A stretch of DNA of 64,000 nt from Trichoplax adhaerens. Its lineage: Eukaryota; Placozoa; Uniplacotomia; Trichoplacea; Trichoplacidae. The notes beneath the pieces are model-generated. The model ran no database searches. It was not told the origin of the DNA and was given only the letters and a program-made list of their open reading frames with translations. Below are positions 14,701-26,710 of the stretch, piece after piece. The stretch covers positions 1,972,106 to 2,036,105 of the forward strand of contig NW_002060950.1 of assembly GCF_000150275.1 (NCBI RefSeq), given 5' to 3'. A program made the translations under genes and the position numbers. Position 1 is the stretch's first letter. The number at the start of each line of letters is the position of its first letter.

Positions 14701-17013
14701 TCCACTAATTTAGTTTTTTGATGAGGATAATCCACTACTATTAGTGTTAATAATTAATGTTGCTATGAATAGTATCTAATCTAAACATGATGAAATACCA
14801 AATGTTTAATGAATCCTAGAGATATGGTTAATTTTGGTTAAGAAGGTATATTCCTAGTTGGATCAGTGGTCAATCTTTTATTTAAAATTAAAAGGAACAA
14901 AAAGAAATTTTCTTTCAACTTTAAGCTGGCATCATCACCAGTGGTAATAGTGGTCTACTTGAAATTAACATAGTGACTTATATTCAACTCGACACGAATA
15001 CATGTAAAATATTAATCGATTTAAGTTATTACTTTAAACTAATCTATTAATTTTGCAAGCATTCAATATGATAAAAGCATACATTTGGGTCAGATTACTA
15101 CTTAGTGCGGCTTTATATTTCTAGTAGCTTCAGTTACCTTTAAATTTCTACATTTTAGTCCATGATATACGGCAATTGATATCGTATTTCTTTTTCGAAT
15201 GCTATACTTCGTACTATTGGAATAAAAATAACTATTTCCAGCCGCTAAATTCTGGTATATGATAGTTATAATTTTTATGAAGCAGAAATTATCAAGATGT
15301 TGTAATATTTCTAGCAATTTGAAATTCTCATCAATTCATATTAAATTAATTTTCCAGGTACACCTTTACCGAGAAGAATTAATTAATAGCCTTTATAATA
15401 ACGAAAACAATGATTATATCACTACTCGTAATGCTATAATTTGGAATTAGATTATATCTTTGATTCTTTGATAATTTCTTCCTTTTTCATTTAGTAATTA
15501 TATTAACAATTCTGTACGTACACAATGAATACTTTTGACGCAGCATTTTTTAACAACTTTTGGTACTAAGAGTGCATGAAACTAATTTATTCCTGAATAG
15601 CATCAAATATTTGTCAAGAGTTTGTTTTAAGCTAGGCGGAGCATCGATAGTAATAGGACAGCACTTGCGCAGTCAACTGAGCCTTATAGAGGTGAAAAAT
15701 ATTTATAGCAAAATTTCATGGATTACAATAATATTATCTGTTGGACCTTAATTATTAAATGAAATATAACACTGGTAATTATCTTTCATTGCTAACGATC
15801 ACTGTATTGTTAGCTATTCCTATCTAATTTCACAATTTTAAGCTGTTCAACTTTGCTTCAGGTTTTATTTCATAATATCTCAAAATTAATAAAATAGATT
15901 GGGAAGTAGGTAATCACATGATAAATTCTAACTTAGCTTGATGATAGTATGGTTAATGAAAATCCTTGAAAAGAGGAAGTTCCTTACAACGAAGCATCAT
16001 TCAACGCTTGAATAAACTTCATGATTATTCCACCTGCATGCGGTATCAATTATGTATTAGATTGTCATTATTCCTAATTAATTTTGTCATTTTAATTTCT
16101 GAATATCTATTTTAAAGTTTTAATCCTTTTCCTGGCAACTGAAGTACTTAATAATTTTCTATTGCATCCTTATTATTATTTCTTTTCTATTATCAATCAA
16201 ATTGGTAGATAGCTACCAATTTTATTGAAAAGTGCGTGAGTGTATTATTACTTAAGTGATGATAGGCGTGGAGAATCTATCTGTAGTCAAAGTGACCATT
16301 CGCCTCTGGAATAAAGACTTAGAGTGAATCTTCCATGTGATTTGTGCAAACGTATCAAATTTATATTATAATGCTAATATTCTTAGTGTTATAGCAATCA
16401 TTTGCAACAGTATCATATTGCTGGTGAAAATTTTTTGATACATTTTTTAATGAGATTATATGAATACTTGAGTTAGGAAATAATTTTGAAATAGTTGATA
16501 GCTATTAACTCACATGTAAAACGCCAATTGATCTTAACTAAGATATAAATTTTAGAGAAAACTATTCTAAATTTAATTGAATTATTATTTGCAATGAATG
16601 AAAATTTAAACCATATCCTATAGTCCTTCCTTTACTGGAATAAATTACAATTTTAATTGCATATGCTTTATTATTTAAACTGAATAGATTAATTGGTACA
16701 CCATATGTTATTCGAATGCTACTACAAAAGCAAGTAAAGAATGCATAAAATATTTTCCGGTCAGTCGTTATGTCTGTAATTAAAGTTAATTGCATTTAGT
16801 ACTAATAATTTTATCCTAATGTTCTTTAAAAAATTCACTCCACACACAGACAATTAGCAAATCAAAATAAAAGTTCAAGGAGGGCAAAATATTTACCAAT
16901 TAGCTAGATAATCGGCCAATAAATTTCTATATAAAGGTTAACGAGGTGAGCTACCAAATCATTGTGACTTAGCCGTACTTTTGTTAACTTGAACTCAACA
17001 CTATTGGAATAAA
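5703..17013. other. Long stretch without a supportable gene
   Basis: Over 11 kb between the two divergently oriented cytokine-like genes. Open frames of 60-77 codons occur (minus 5866-6078, minus 6938-7150, minus 15102-15317, plus 15259-15450, plus 15560-15751, minus 16562-16795), but none carries a recognised domain or an exon chain I can close. A few splice-bracketed segments (for example plus 6555-6603) could be chance. One imperfect tandem duplication is listed separately. Confidence 0.45.
10709..10865. repeat. Imperfect two-copy tandem duplication (~75 bp)
   Basis: Two adjacent segments share TTTTCTTCT, CACTAAA/TACTAAA, ATGATGGTT-like, TTTAATAT-like and CGTAAATTTTTCATT-like blocks in the same order. 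The copies differ by several substitutions and small indels, so the duplication is old. No coding sense. Confidence 0.7.
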
Positions 17014-18900
17014 ATGCCAGCCAAAGGTTTGTTTGTACTTTATCATTTGATACATTAACACGTCGTAAATTGTAAGTCGCCAAAGACCAGCTCAGCGTTA
17101 CTACTGCTTATTCGCCCTACGTTAAATTTCAAATTTCAGATCATGCTTAGTATTTTATTTTTCGATCTTAAGAGTTAGACATTTAATCATTGAATAGTCA
17201 AAAGCAGTTTTTGTTGAATATCTAATCTATAAAATAATCTCTTATAGCTAAAACTATCTTAATAATCTGGAATGCAATACTCGTTTGCTTTTGTTGGTAT
17301 TGCGGTGCTAAACCTGTTCAACCATCAACGAAAGATGGATCTGTCCTCGACGTCCTCGATATCGTCAATGGCCAACTACGTGACGTCCAAATTATTGTTG
17401 GCAAGTACTTAGCTGAATATCGCAACAGCTTCCCCAAAGACAACGATAACGAATTTGAGGTTACATGTTGCCAAAAAATTACAATCATATCGCATGATGC
17501 GCTGGTGAGTATCCTAAATCCAACTAAATATTCATTTTACTTTATTTTATCTTCGTTTTCATTTAAACAGCACTATCATGATCGGTTCTTCTGATAGATC
17601 ATGATTATTTAGTGGTAATCAATTAAATCTTATAAAATACTATCAATACATTCCAATGATACTTTTAATTGTGAATACACACTCTCTCTCTTACTAATTA
17701 TCATACTATACACGTGCAACCAATTTGTATTTTGGTACTGAATTTTACAATTACCAAATATTGCTCTTTAGTTTTGTCAGATATGATCCGTTAATTATGC
17801 CAAAAACGATGCTATAATCTCTGACAATATTGGCAATAAATTGTGCTGTACTATACATTATTATTTTTTCACCGTTGTTTCCTCTTTGTCTTAGTACAAC
17901 TACGTAAAATAACCACATAAAATACCATTATTATTTATTGTAAGAGTTTTCGCTAAGGCTATTTGACGACGCCTAATTCCAGAAATTATTGTAATAATTT
18001 TGTATCTTTGCTCTCTTTAATCTACAGTCTTCACCATGTCTACGATTGAAAAAGCTCGTCAAGAATTTATTAGAATTTTCACGCCCTAATGGAAAATTTC
18101 AGCAGTTTATTATGCAAGGCAAAGTGCAGAATAATACCAAATTATTGTTAAAAATTCAATATTTACTTGACAAGACGAAAATTCTATATGAGAATTTCCT
18201 CTACCTCGTAAGTCAGCTAAAATTTAAAAATAAACATTTATAACAGATTACTAGTGCATGATTGCAATACTACAGCTTACGAAGTTATACCGTAGATTTA
18301 AAAGTATAGTATCATATTAACTTGTAGGATTTGCTATTTCAAAATACTTAGCGTAACTTAACTAAAGACTAACTATTATAATAAAATTTTGCTTATACTT
18401 TACTTAGTTTAGCTTTGATCGGCGTTCAAATGTGAATAAAATATTTAGAAAGCTAGAAGTAAGTAAAACCGGTATCGTTCATTTTTGCTAATTAATCAAT
18501 GATTGTGTTAAGGAAAGAATTCATTGTCGTCTCTCAGTAAAAACCATAAATGTATTCATTTTAATTGAATCAATCAATATGGTTAAATATCAATGAAAAA
18601 ATGCCGCTATTTAAATACTAGCATTTATTAGTATGTCAAGAAAAAAATAAATCAATAACGTTATCGTTCTATATTTTTTCATCATAGACTACACAGCCAT
18701 CACTATCATCAAATAGTAATAATCAACCTAAAGACATAAATATAACGACAGCGCCTTCGATCGAAAATGATCAAAATTTTATGGATGAATGGTATTATAA
18801 TCTCGTCGATTATGATAGCAACTTGAACGCCATTTTTATAACATTGTTATTACTACGGGAAAGTGTCGTCACGGAAGGACGATTAGATTGTCGTCGATAG
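17014..18900 (+). CDS. Secreted four-helix cytokine-like protein B (IL-6/G-CSF/LIF type, putative)
   Basis: Four exons: 17014-17026, 17248-17504, 18028-18207 and 18688-18900. Junction phases are 1, 0 and 0, with donors GTTTGT, GTGAGT and GTAAGT. The product is 220 aa. A 13-nt first coding exon (MPAK) splices into a hydrophobic signal peptide (residues 6-25). Helix A is about 36-64 (QLRDVQIIVGKYLAEY). Exon 3 encodes helix B (94-121, starting PCLRLKKLVKNLLEF) and helix C (126-150). Exon 4 has a long Ser/Asn/Pro-rich crossover with an NIT sequon, then helix D (178-211) with NFMDEWYY. A second sequon is NNT at 125. Mature cysteines are C78, C79, C94 and C218. A very short phase-1 first exon followed by phase-0 introns between helices is the known layout of growth-hormone/IL-6-type genes. 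AATAAA lies just after the stop. The exon model is strong; the cytokine assignment is inference from architecture, with no database search. Confidence 0.72.
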
Positions 18901-21900
18901 AAATTCATAAATAAATTCTTATTATTTATTTGCTATTTCTCTCTATCATTGTATAATAACCCATATTTCTAAAGATAATGTCAATACCGGCATATCCGTT
19001 TTATATCTAGATTACTATCTTTCAAACTATAAGCATGGATTACTTATGATAACGTATCGTCATTAAACTATGACTCTAAAAACTGTTAATAACAATATTC
19101 TTTGACAATAATGAATCGTTTATAACTTTTTGTAATATATAAAATAGATCTATATAGCTGGTATACACTCTTAGCAGTAATATTGTCAATAGTACCAGTT
19201 AACAACAAAAATAAGGAAATTTTGGTATATTATGATGTTGTCGTTCGAAGTTAACGTAAAATGATAGTAGATTGTGATGCAAGTAGAATTTGATACTAAT
19301 AATAGCTGTTTCCGTATGATCACTGTTTTACTTCAATTTATGGCTACGTTTAAAGTGTTAAATAACATCACATTATATTATCATTACATTGGAGTCTATC
19401 GTTGGCAGAAATTTTAGTAATGGCTTCCGACGATTTTATTACAGATTAGGATGATGTTTAGTCTTAGGAAAGTTGTTTCTTATCTTGATCATATAGCGAT
19501 ACACAAGAACAATTATCAATTAAGTAATTAATTTATTAATATTCTTGCGAAATAACGGTCATCAAAATACGATCCGTAGCCATACCTTTGTTTATGATGT
19601 AATTAATTATCTGTTAATTTTATAATAGAATTAATATAAAAATAGATAATTGCTCTTTACATCATACTGATATATTATGCTATCTTGGCAAGAATCTGAT
19701 GTTGAGCAATAATATGCCATTATATTGAAATCATACTACAGGTTGATCATTATTTTCTACTTAACAATTTCAACTTGTTAACTTGTTAAGGGAAATAATA
19801 CGGTCATAATCGGTATTGCTATACCTTATGACTAGCTCACAATTAAGATATGAAAGTTAACAGCTAAGCAATATCATTTAAATTTCTACATTCGTATTGA
19901 AGAAAAATAATCATAACTGGAATAAATATTCATATATGATGTCATTTTAAATCTTATTGTGAACAGACTATGAGTTATTATTATGCAGTAACATCGTTTG
20001 ACGAAGTGTGATCGTCTTGGTTTACTTTCTGGTTTGACGTAATATTTCTCTAGAAACGTAATAAATAAACGACATTTTCTTTATGTACAGGTAGAATCAC
20101 GTCAGAGCTTTTGAAGTAGTAGACAAATAGTTATAGAAACAAATAAAATGTCAACTAATGCGAAAAATTAAAATCTTATGCCATGAATAAGTTAATCTTA
20201 ATTTTTAGCAATAGCATCATCAATATCATTTCTGTAATGATTAATAAAAAGTATAAAAATACGATAGGAAACGATGTTCTATAAACGTAGCGAAAACTTT
20301 TAAAATCAGCAAAAGCTAGCAATGAAGTGATTTCCTTCCACAAAATATGTCAAATTGAATGTAAGGTATTGTATTCACATCGATATTAAGAGCATTAACA
20401 AGAAGTTAGACGATATTTTAGGTCGATAAGTAAAGAGCTTATGGTAAAAATTAATATTTGTGCCACATCAGTAGTTGTTGATGAAGTAGTACTGACCAAA
20501 AGTACAACAACCAGTATTTATTATTGCTTATATAGCTTGATGAAATTACAGTTAATACAAGTCATCGTTTGTGTTTTTCACTACGGTATAATATACACAT
20601 CTACTTGTATATATGATATTGCTTCCTTTTTACGTAAATAAGGCACTAGTGCGATTAGTTAAACTTTGCTTAAAAGTAGAATTGTGATATTTTCATCGAT
20701 ACCAATATTTCAATCTTGTTATACGAGTACATACGGGCTAGTGCTTATTGAAGATGTTATTGATGCCCTGGATATTGTCAATATCGTTCAATTGTTATGC
20801 TGCAATTCGAAAAAAATTGTGTACGTTAACTTTAACATTGCACGTGCTCACTATATCTATGCAAATATGATAGTGACGGCCATATTTAGACCGCACCTAT
20901 TTATTTTGTTTTACAATCTTGGTAAATAGGGCTACAAATACGCTGGAATTTAGCTTAATTCAAATGATGATAAAGCATATGTAGATCCAAACACATTATT
21001 CTCCATACAAAATAAAGCATCTGGAGTGTTTAACATCAGCAATTAAGGCTTGTTATTGAGAGTTAATGTTTCACAGGCTCTTCCGTAAATATCCAAGTAT
21101 AACGTAGTTTATATTGAGCACCCAAAAGCATGTAAATATAAGATCGGATAGTGGCAATTGACTGCAATAGTATCTATTTGTAGTTATAGATTGCAAGCAT
21201 ACGATAAGGGAAGATTTATTATAAGTTAATAAAGGACGAGAAATAAAGGTTCATTTTTATGTTTTTAATTGTCTTGATAAGTGAATATTCTTATATAATA
21301 TTTTAACTATTCATATTGCAACTTCATTCCATATTTCTTATTAGTTCATTTTTATTGGCAAGAATATGCATGTTATTTCAAAATTAGCGCTAAAATCAAT
21401 AATGCTCTACTGTACGAGGTATATTTGCAGTTGCGACCCTCCTATCATGTTTGACCATTTTTCTTACATAAAAAAATGCTGGCAATATTGCTGGCAGTTA
21501 CTTAGCATGTTTTCGTGAAGTTTATTCGCGCGTTTTACAGAATAGGTTATCAATGCGTTATTGATGTAGCGATAAATAACCCCTTGTAACCTTCTTTAAT
21601 TAATCAACAATTCTTAGCATATCTTGACGTGGGATGAAACTTCTATTAGTACCGTATTGTGCATTATTATGCCAATAGCCATTGCAATACGCCCCCAGTC
21701 TACGATTTTTGCTGCAATACGTTGGCTATTGTTCAGCCAGGACTAAAATTTTATTATTGGGTCGGATGTTCGACTCAAGTCATATTGACCGATAAAACCT
21801 ACGGATACCATTTCCTACCTGGAATATAAAGAACCATATAGATTTGTAAATGAATTTAATGGTGAGTAGATACTACAAAATTGCTTACGCTCTAATTGTA

Positions 21901-22400
21901 ACAGTGTTATGTTGCGCAAAAATTTAGTTTCTATCAAATATTTTGGGGTGTTTCTTAGGAAATGAACCCCATTTTTTCCAATTACAAAATATTATAAGTA
22001 ATTTCATAAATTAACATCCTTTGTTAAATTACTATGACTTTTTGAACCAGGTATTATACTTTAATTTACAGTACTATCGATAATGCACACAAGTAATCAT
22101 TTAAGGCCTATAATTACGTATCATTCATTATTATAAAAGTTAAATAATGATTATAATTATAATTACTAATCAAGATATTGACAACGTAATTAATGTAGTT
22201 GTGTAATTAGTACAATATTGCAATACTGTACAATATTTGATTTCTAGAATTTGAGTGATCAATTAAATTAAATGATAAAAATAAAATTTATAAATAAATA
22301 TTAATATAAAAAAAAATCTCTTTATTGGGACACTAACTGTTGTGCATTCAGGGATAATAGATACTTAAAAAAAAAATGCGGTTTTAACATTGCGTATAAT
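18901..22400. other. Non-coding AT-rich stretch
   Basis: No exon chain found. Positions 20441-20929 are open in one frame except for two stops near 20640-20662. The translation is hydrophobic and unrecognised, and could be a decayed coding remnant or chance. Confidence 0.4.
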
Positions 22401-22552
22401 TACAGCATTGACTAGTACCCTATGCTGTACATTAGTGTACAGTAATTATATTGACGTTTGACGAATGTCCTGAGCGTCATATTAATCCGCTCAGGCAAAC
22501 CCTGACCTATGAAAGCAACTAGGCAGCCTATTAGTATCGTTTCAATCGAATA

Positions 22553-22855
22553 ATGACAAGTACGGTAATGAGGCAGCCAAGAGCTACAGGAAGTTATCGC
22601 CTTCTAGTCATGCTAGCTTGTGCCCACAGAAACTTGAGAAATCCAAAAGAATTCGTAATTTCTGACACTGTGTACGAATGGACCAAAGCATACAATAGAC
22701 TGCCGGGTAATACATGGAAAACATTGTGCAGTAAGTATGCTCAAATACCGTATGAACATATTGACAATGGGTATAAAGATGAGCGATTCTCCTTCCGATG
22801 TCCACGAACACCATGCTCACCCACACCCAAGGACTTGCAGCAAATTAAGTTTTAA
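22553..22855 (+). CDS. Hypothetical 100-aa ORF, doubtful
   Basis: An ATG-initiated open frame of 100 codons with no recognisable domain, signal peptide or membrane segment. It lies at the edge of the GTAC-rich landscape, where base composition is less AT-rich, so a long chance frame is more likely than elsewhere. The opposite strand is also open over 22608-22826, which argues for chance. No splice context supports it as an exon. Confidence 0.15.
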   Translation: MTSTVMRQPRATGSYRLLVMLACAHRNLRNPKEFVISDTVYEWTKAYNRLPGNTWKTLCSKYAQIPYEHIDNGYKDERFSFRCPRTPCSPTPKDLQQIKF

Positions 22856-24012
22856 TGCGTATTGTTTGCTTCTACTTTTCCATACTAAAATCCTCCTATG
22901 AAAATTATGCATTTTTTCCTACTTTACTGGTAGTGCTTATGTGCTAGCTAGTAGACTGGTACGTAGTGTATACTCAGTCAACCCAGCCCTTTCGCTATGA
23001 ATATATCCAGAAATGCAGCTGAAACGGCTGTGTATCTTCAATGCAATTGGCCAAATCTATTTGCTTTTTCTTAGGAAAATCTATCAAGGTTTTCGGTGTG
23101 CACCTGTCAAATCAAAGTCATCAGCTCCTACTCCCCTCGAATTACTTACATCTTTTACTTTCTGACGGTAACTTATCTACACGGGCGAAACTGCGGAATC
23201 GGCAAGACTAAATCTGTCAAGTACACACCGAAAATCTTAGTGTATAGCGTTAAAACTTGGCATATTTGCTTGGACAAGTCCCGTTTTATGAAGGTAAACA
23301 GCCCATTTTAGCGGCATACTCGTAGATGTCCCATGGAAAGGTTTGGTTCTAGTGTACACTAGAGCGTACAGTAGGGCGTTCCAGTAGTTATTAGTGATCC
23401 TATACTGTACACATTGCTGAAAGAGCTTATACGGAGCATCATACTGTCCATACTGGATTGTATCTACCAAGCTTAAATCCATATTAAGTCCATTTAACGC
23501 ATGCCCAAAGCGAATCGTGTACAGCTATGGATTACTAGAAATTCTACCAGACAACCTAGTGACAGTCAGGTCTACCGTCTAACTAGTGCAGATCGCAGAA
23601 TGATCACTCTTGGACGGACAGACATTTTTCTGCTTCATTTCGTCAAAATATTGTGCCAAACACTTTGATACAGTACAGTATGACACTACTTTTGTACCGT
23701 ATGCAGACGGTCGATTCTGAATTGAGTGATTTTTTCTAAAATTAAGTAATACTAGTGCAAACTCCCGTCGCTTTACTGACGGTTTACGATAATGTGCTCA
23801 TTTAACAGAGGTTCAGTAACTTTATACCGTACCGTGTAAGTTGATCTGGAAACAGAGTTATACTGTACTGTATGTACTGTACTGTACAGTATAGAAAACA
23901 GACACGGAAGATGCGTACTACAGTACTGTACTGTACATTATACACTGTACACTGTACAGTAAGTACTGTAGTTATTGCTCGACATTATTAACGGCCTCAA
24001 TTGGCAAACGCA

Positions 24013-24120
24013 CGTCCGTCCGAGGGAGTGATCAATCCAGGTCTTCTTCTAGTACCGTAGTCCAATGGACCGTCCGAGGGAGTGATCAATCCAGGCCTTC
24101 TTCTAGTAGTCCAATGGATC
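24013..24120. repeat. Two-copy tandem duplication (~52 bp)
   Basis: CCGTCCGAGGGAGTGATCAA followed by TCCAGG.CTTCTTCTAGTA and TCCAATGGA occurs twice in succession. The copies are nearly identical apart from a short insertion, indicating recent local duplication. Confidence 0.9.
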
Positions 24121-25931
24121 GCCTGATGGTACAGCAGAGAGCTGCATGTTTCATCATTTTCCTATAAAAAAGACACGGATTTCGGTATGCATACAGTACA
24201 CTGAGTACAGGGCGGGTGAAAAATTTGGACGTACTTTATATAGCTTTGTATGAGAATTGCATCCGAATTTATTTTCGCTGTTTTTTGATCATACTAAAGC
24301 TATTCCAAGAGATTTTAGCTGATGTCATTATCCAAGTTATCGATTGTGCGCAAAGAGAATGACCAATTGGTCAATGCAAACAGTAGTCAGTGTACTGTAG
24401 TGTCCTGTACAGTACTGTACAGTACAATACTGTATTACTAGGGTCTAACAAAGGTTTCATTGTGAAGAGAAAAACCAAAGTCTTTGTACTGTACAGTGTA
24501 CAGTACACTCTGCAAGTTTGCATGTGATCACGTCAGTACAGTACACTGTAGTCTCCAATTGTTTGTACTGTAGAGTTCATGTGCAGTTTTTTCTTCCTAC
24601 TTTTAAATTTAGTATGATCAGTACTGGATGCACAGTACTGTATATGGACTGTTCCTTCTGTAGTAGTCCCTGGTATGGTGGCATGCCCAGTTACAACTAG
24701 TTGACCAGTATCACTATTTAAGTCAAAGATGTTCACAGTTCCGATCAGTTTTTCTCACTGTTTGGTACCATTGCGAGACCTTGAACGAGATTTTACATGT
24801 AAAGTGACGAAGGTAGGAAGGGAAAATTTTTCAATGTATACTACAGTACCGACTACGCATTCTATCCATGTATATGTAAATTAGATCCAAAATCCATTAT
24901 ACATTTGTACATTTACTCATGTGATTTTAGAAAGGATTACTTATTTTGATACATTTGGATAGTCTTGCAATGTTTATTGCCTATAATTTTGTGTATATTG
25001 ATGATAAATACGGAACTAGTCGGACTAGTGAAAGTCCTCGTCTTTTGATGATTGTTGTCATTTCTGTTCTATTCGGCCTCCGTCAGCAAGTTCGAAATAT
25101 AATTATTTATTGACTGCCATCACAGTGATGATTCGAAGTGCAGTAATAAGACAGGTCGATTATAGCTATCGATTGATAATCTGGTGCCTAGATATCTGAT
25201 AGCAACTTGGTGAAGCGAGAATTCTGGTTAAACTACCAATTTCTATATTCAAAGAATCAAAAATAAAACTAAAACGGTCGAGAACTTCGTAGCAAAAACA
25301 AAACTGTTTTTTGAAGGATATTAATCAGTAATTGCCTGGAATTGCGGGTCTGAAATGTCATTTAAGTGATTTTTAAAGTACCCATTTCTGCAATTTACTG
25401 TAAATTGACAGTATTCGCTAATCGTACTATAAGTTCAAGGACAGGTAATAGAGATACAATCTTGAGAAGCACAGTACTCCTGGTACAGTAGGAGGCTCAA
25501 TTCTCTTTCTTAACGCAAGCGATAGTGTACTGTACTGTACGCTAGCCACGTAACATTATTACAGTATACTGTACAGTACAGTAAATGTGAACAATTATTT
25601 CAGTGCACGGTAGCGTTAGCCATTGCTTTATTAATAACACACACTACTGTCAGCATTTAAAGTTAAGTTAGTCTAAGCATGGTTGATAAAGGGATCTTTA
25701 CTGCAGTCCTACATTGATTACTGTAGTACCTACTATATTCCGGCTAAACAGCAGCATGGAATGCACTACCGTACGGAAATGATGTTGCAATGAAACTTTT
25801 ACATAGACTACAATTGAAAGGGCCTCAAATGTCCTACTATACAGTACACTAGACAGTGCTGCCCAGTGGTATGTAGTAATAGTAGCTTGGTTTGTTGTGT
25901 GATTTAGGTTGAACAGTACAGTACTTGAAGG

Positions 25932-26186
25932 TGATTAAGTGACGGACTCTTGTTGGATCATATTGATTCCACTTTTTTCGGTAGTACCGCAAAAATGGCT
26001 ACATGTACAGTACATTAAAACAGTCCAAAAGAGTTTCTGGCTAACATAAAGTCTAAAATTGATTAAGCGGCGGACTCATGTTGGCCCACATTGATTCAAT
26101 TTTTTTCGGTAGTACCTGCAAAACGGCTATATGTACATACTGTAGAAGAGTTCAAAAGAGTTTCTGGCTACATAAAGTCTAAAATT
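25932..26186. repeat. Two-copy tandem duplication (~127 bp)
   Basis: Copies at about 25932-26060 and 26061-26186 share GATTAAG.G.CGGACTC.TGTTGG, TTTTTTCGGTAGTACC, ATGTACA and AAAAGAGTTTCTGGCTA in order. Divergence is modest. Lies just upstream of the RING gene. Confidence 0.9.
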
Positions 26187-26710
26187 GATTAATTAATTAA
26201 AACTGTGGTTCGGTACCTAAGTTGAATATCTTGTGGAATACAGTAGACTGTACAGACGTGCCACGGCCATGAAAAGCCTTAACCCTTTTTTAAATTATAA
26301 AAAAAAATAGAGCTATAGTATGTACTGATAGTACTGGTACAGTATTTCACATACAGTAGTTAGTAAGGGCATTTTATTTTTTTTATTTGACTGTTGTACA
26401 CTGCACAGTACAGTACTTTGTACTGATAAATTAATATTATCCACCCGTCATACTGTACTGTACATGTCCCGTACTGTTTCGATGTGAAAAAAAAAAAAAA
26501 TAATATAAAATTTGAATTTTTGAATTTAAAGTGATTGTTTATAACAGAGTTCTATTTACTGTACTGTTCTAAACTTTAATCATCAACTCTGGCTATAGAA
26601 CGTTCTTTGATACTGAAATTTGAATAATAATAAATAAAATTGAATTGACGGCAATTTTTTTTGACGTTGTTTCTCAATGCTAGAAAAGAATTTATCGTAG
26701 TTCAGTAGAC

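Noticed and set aside
16562-16795. Minus-strand 77-codon ORF upstream of cytokine-like gene B
   Set aside because: No domain, no plausible splice sites and AT-driven composition.
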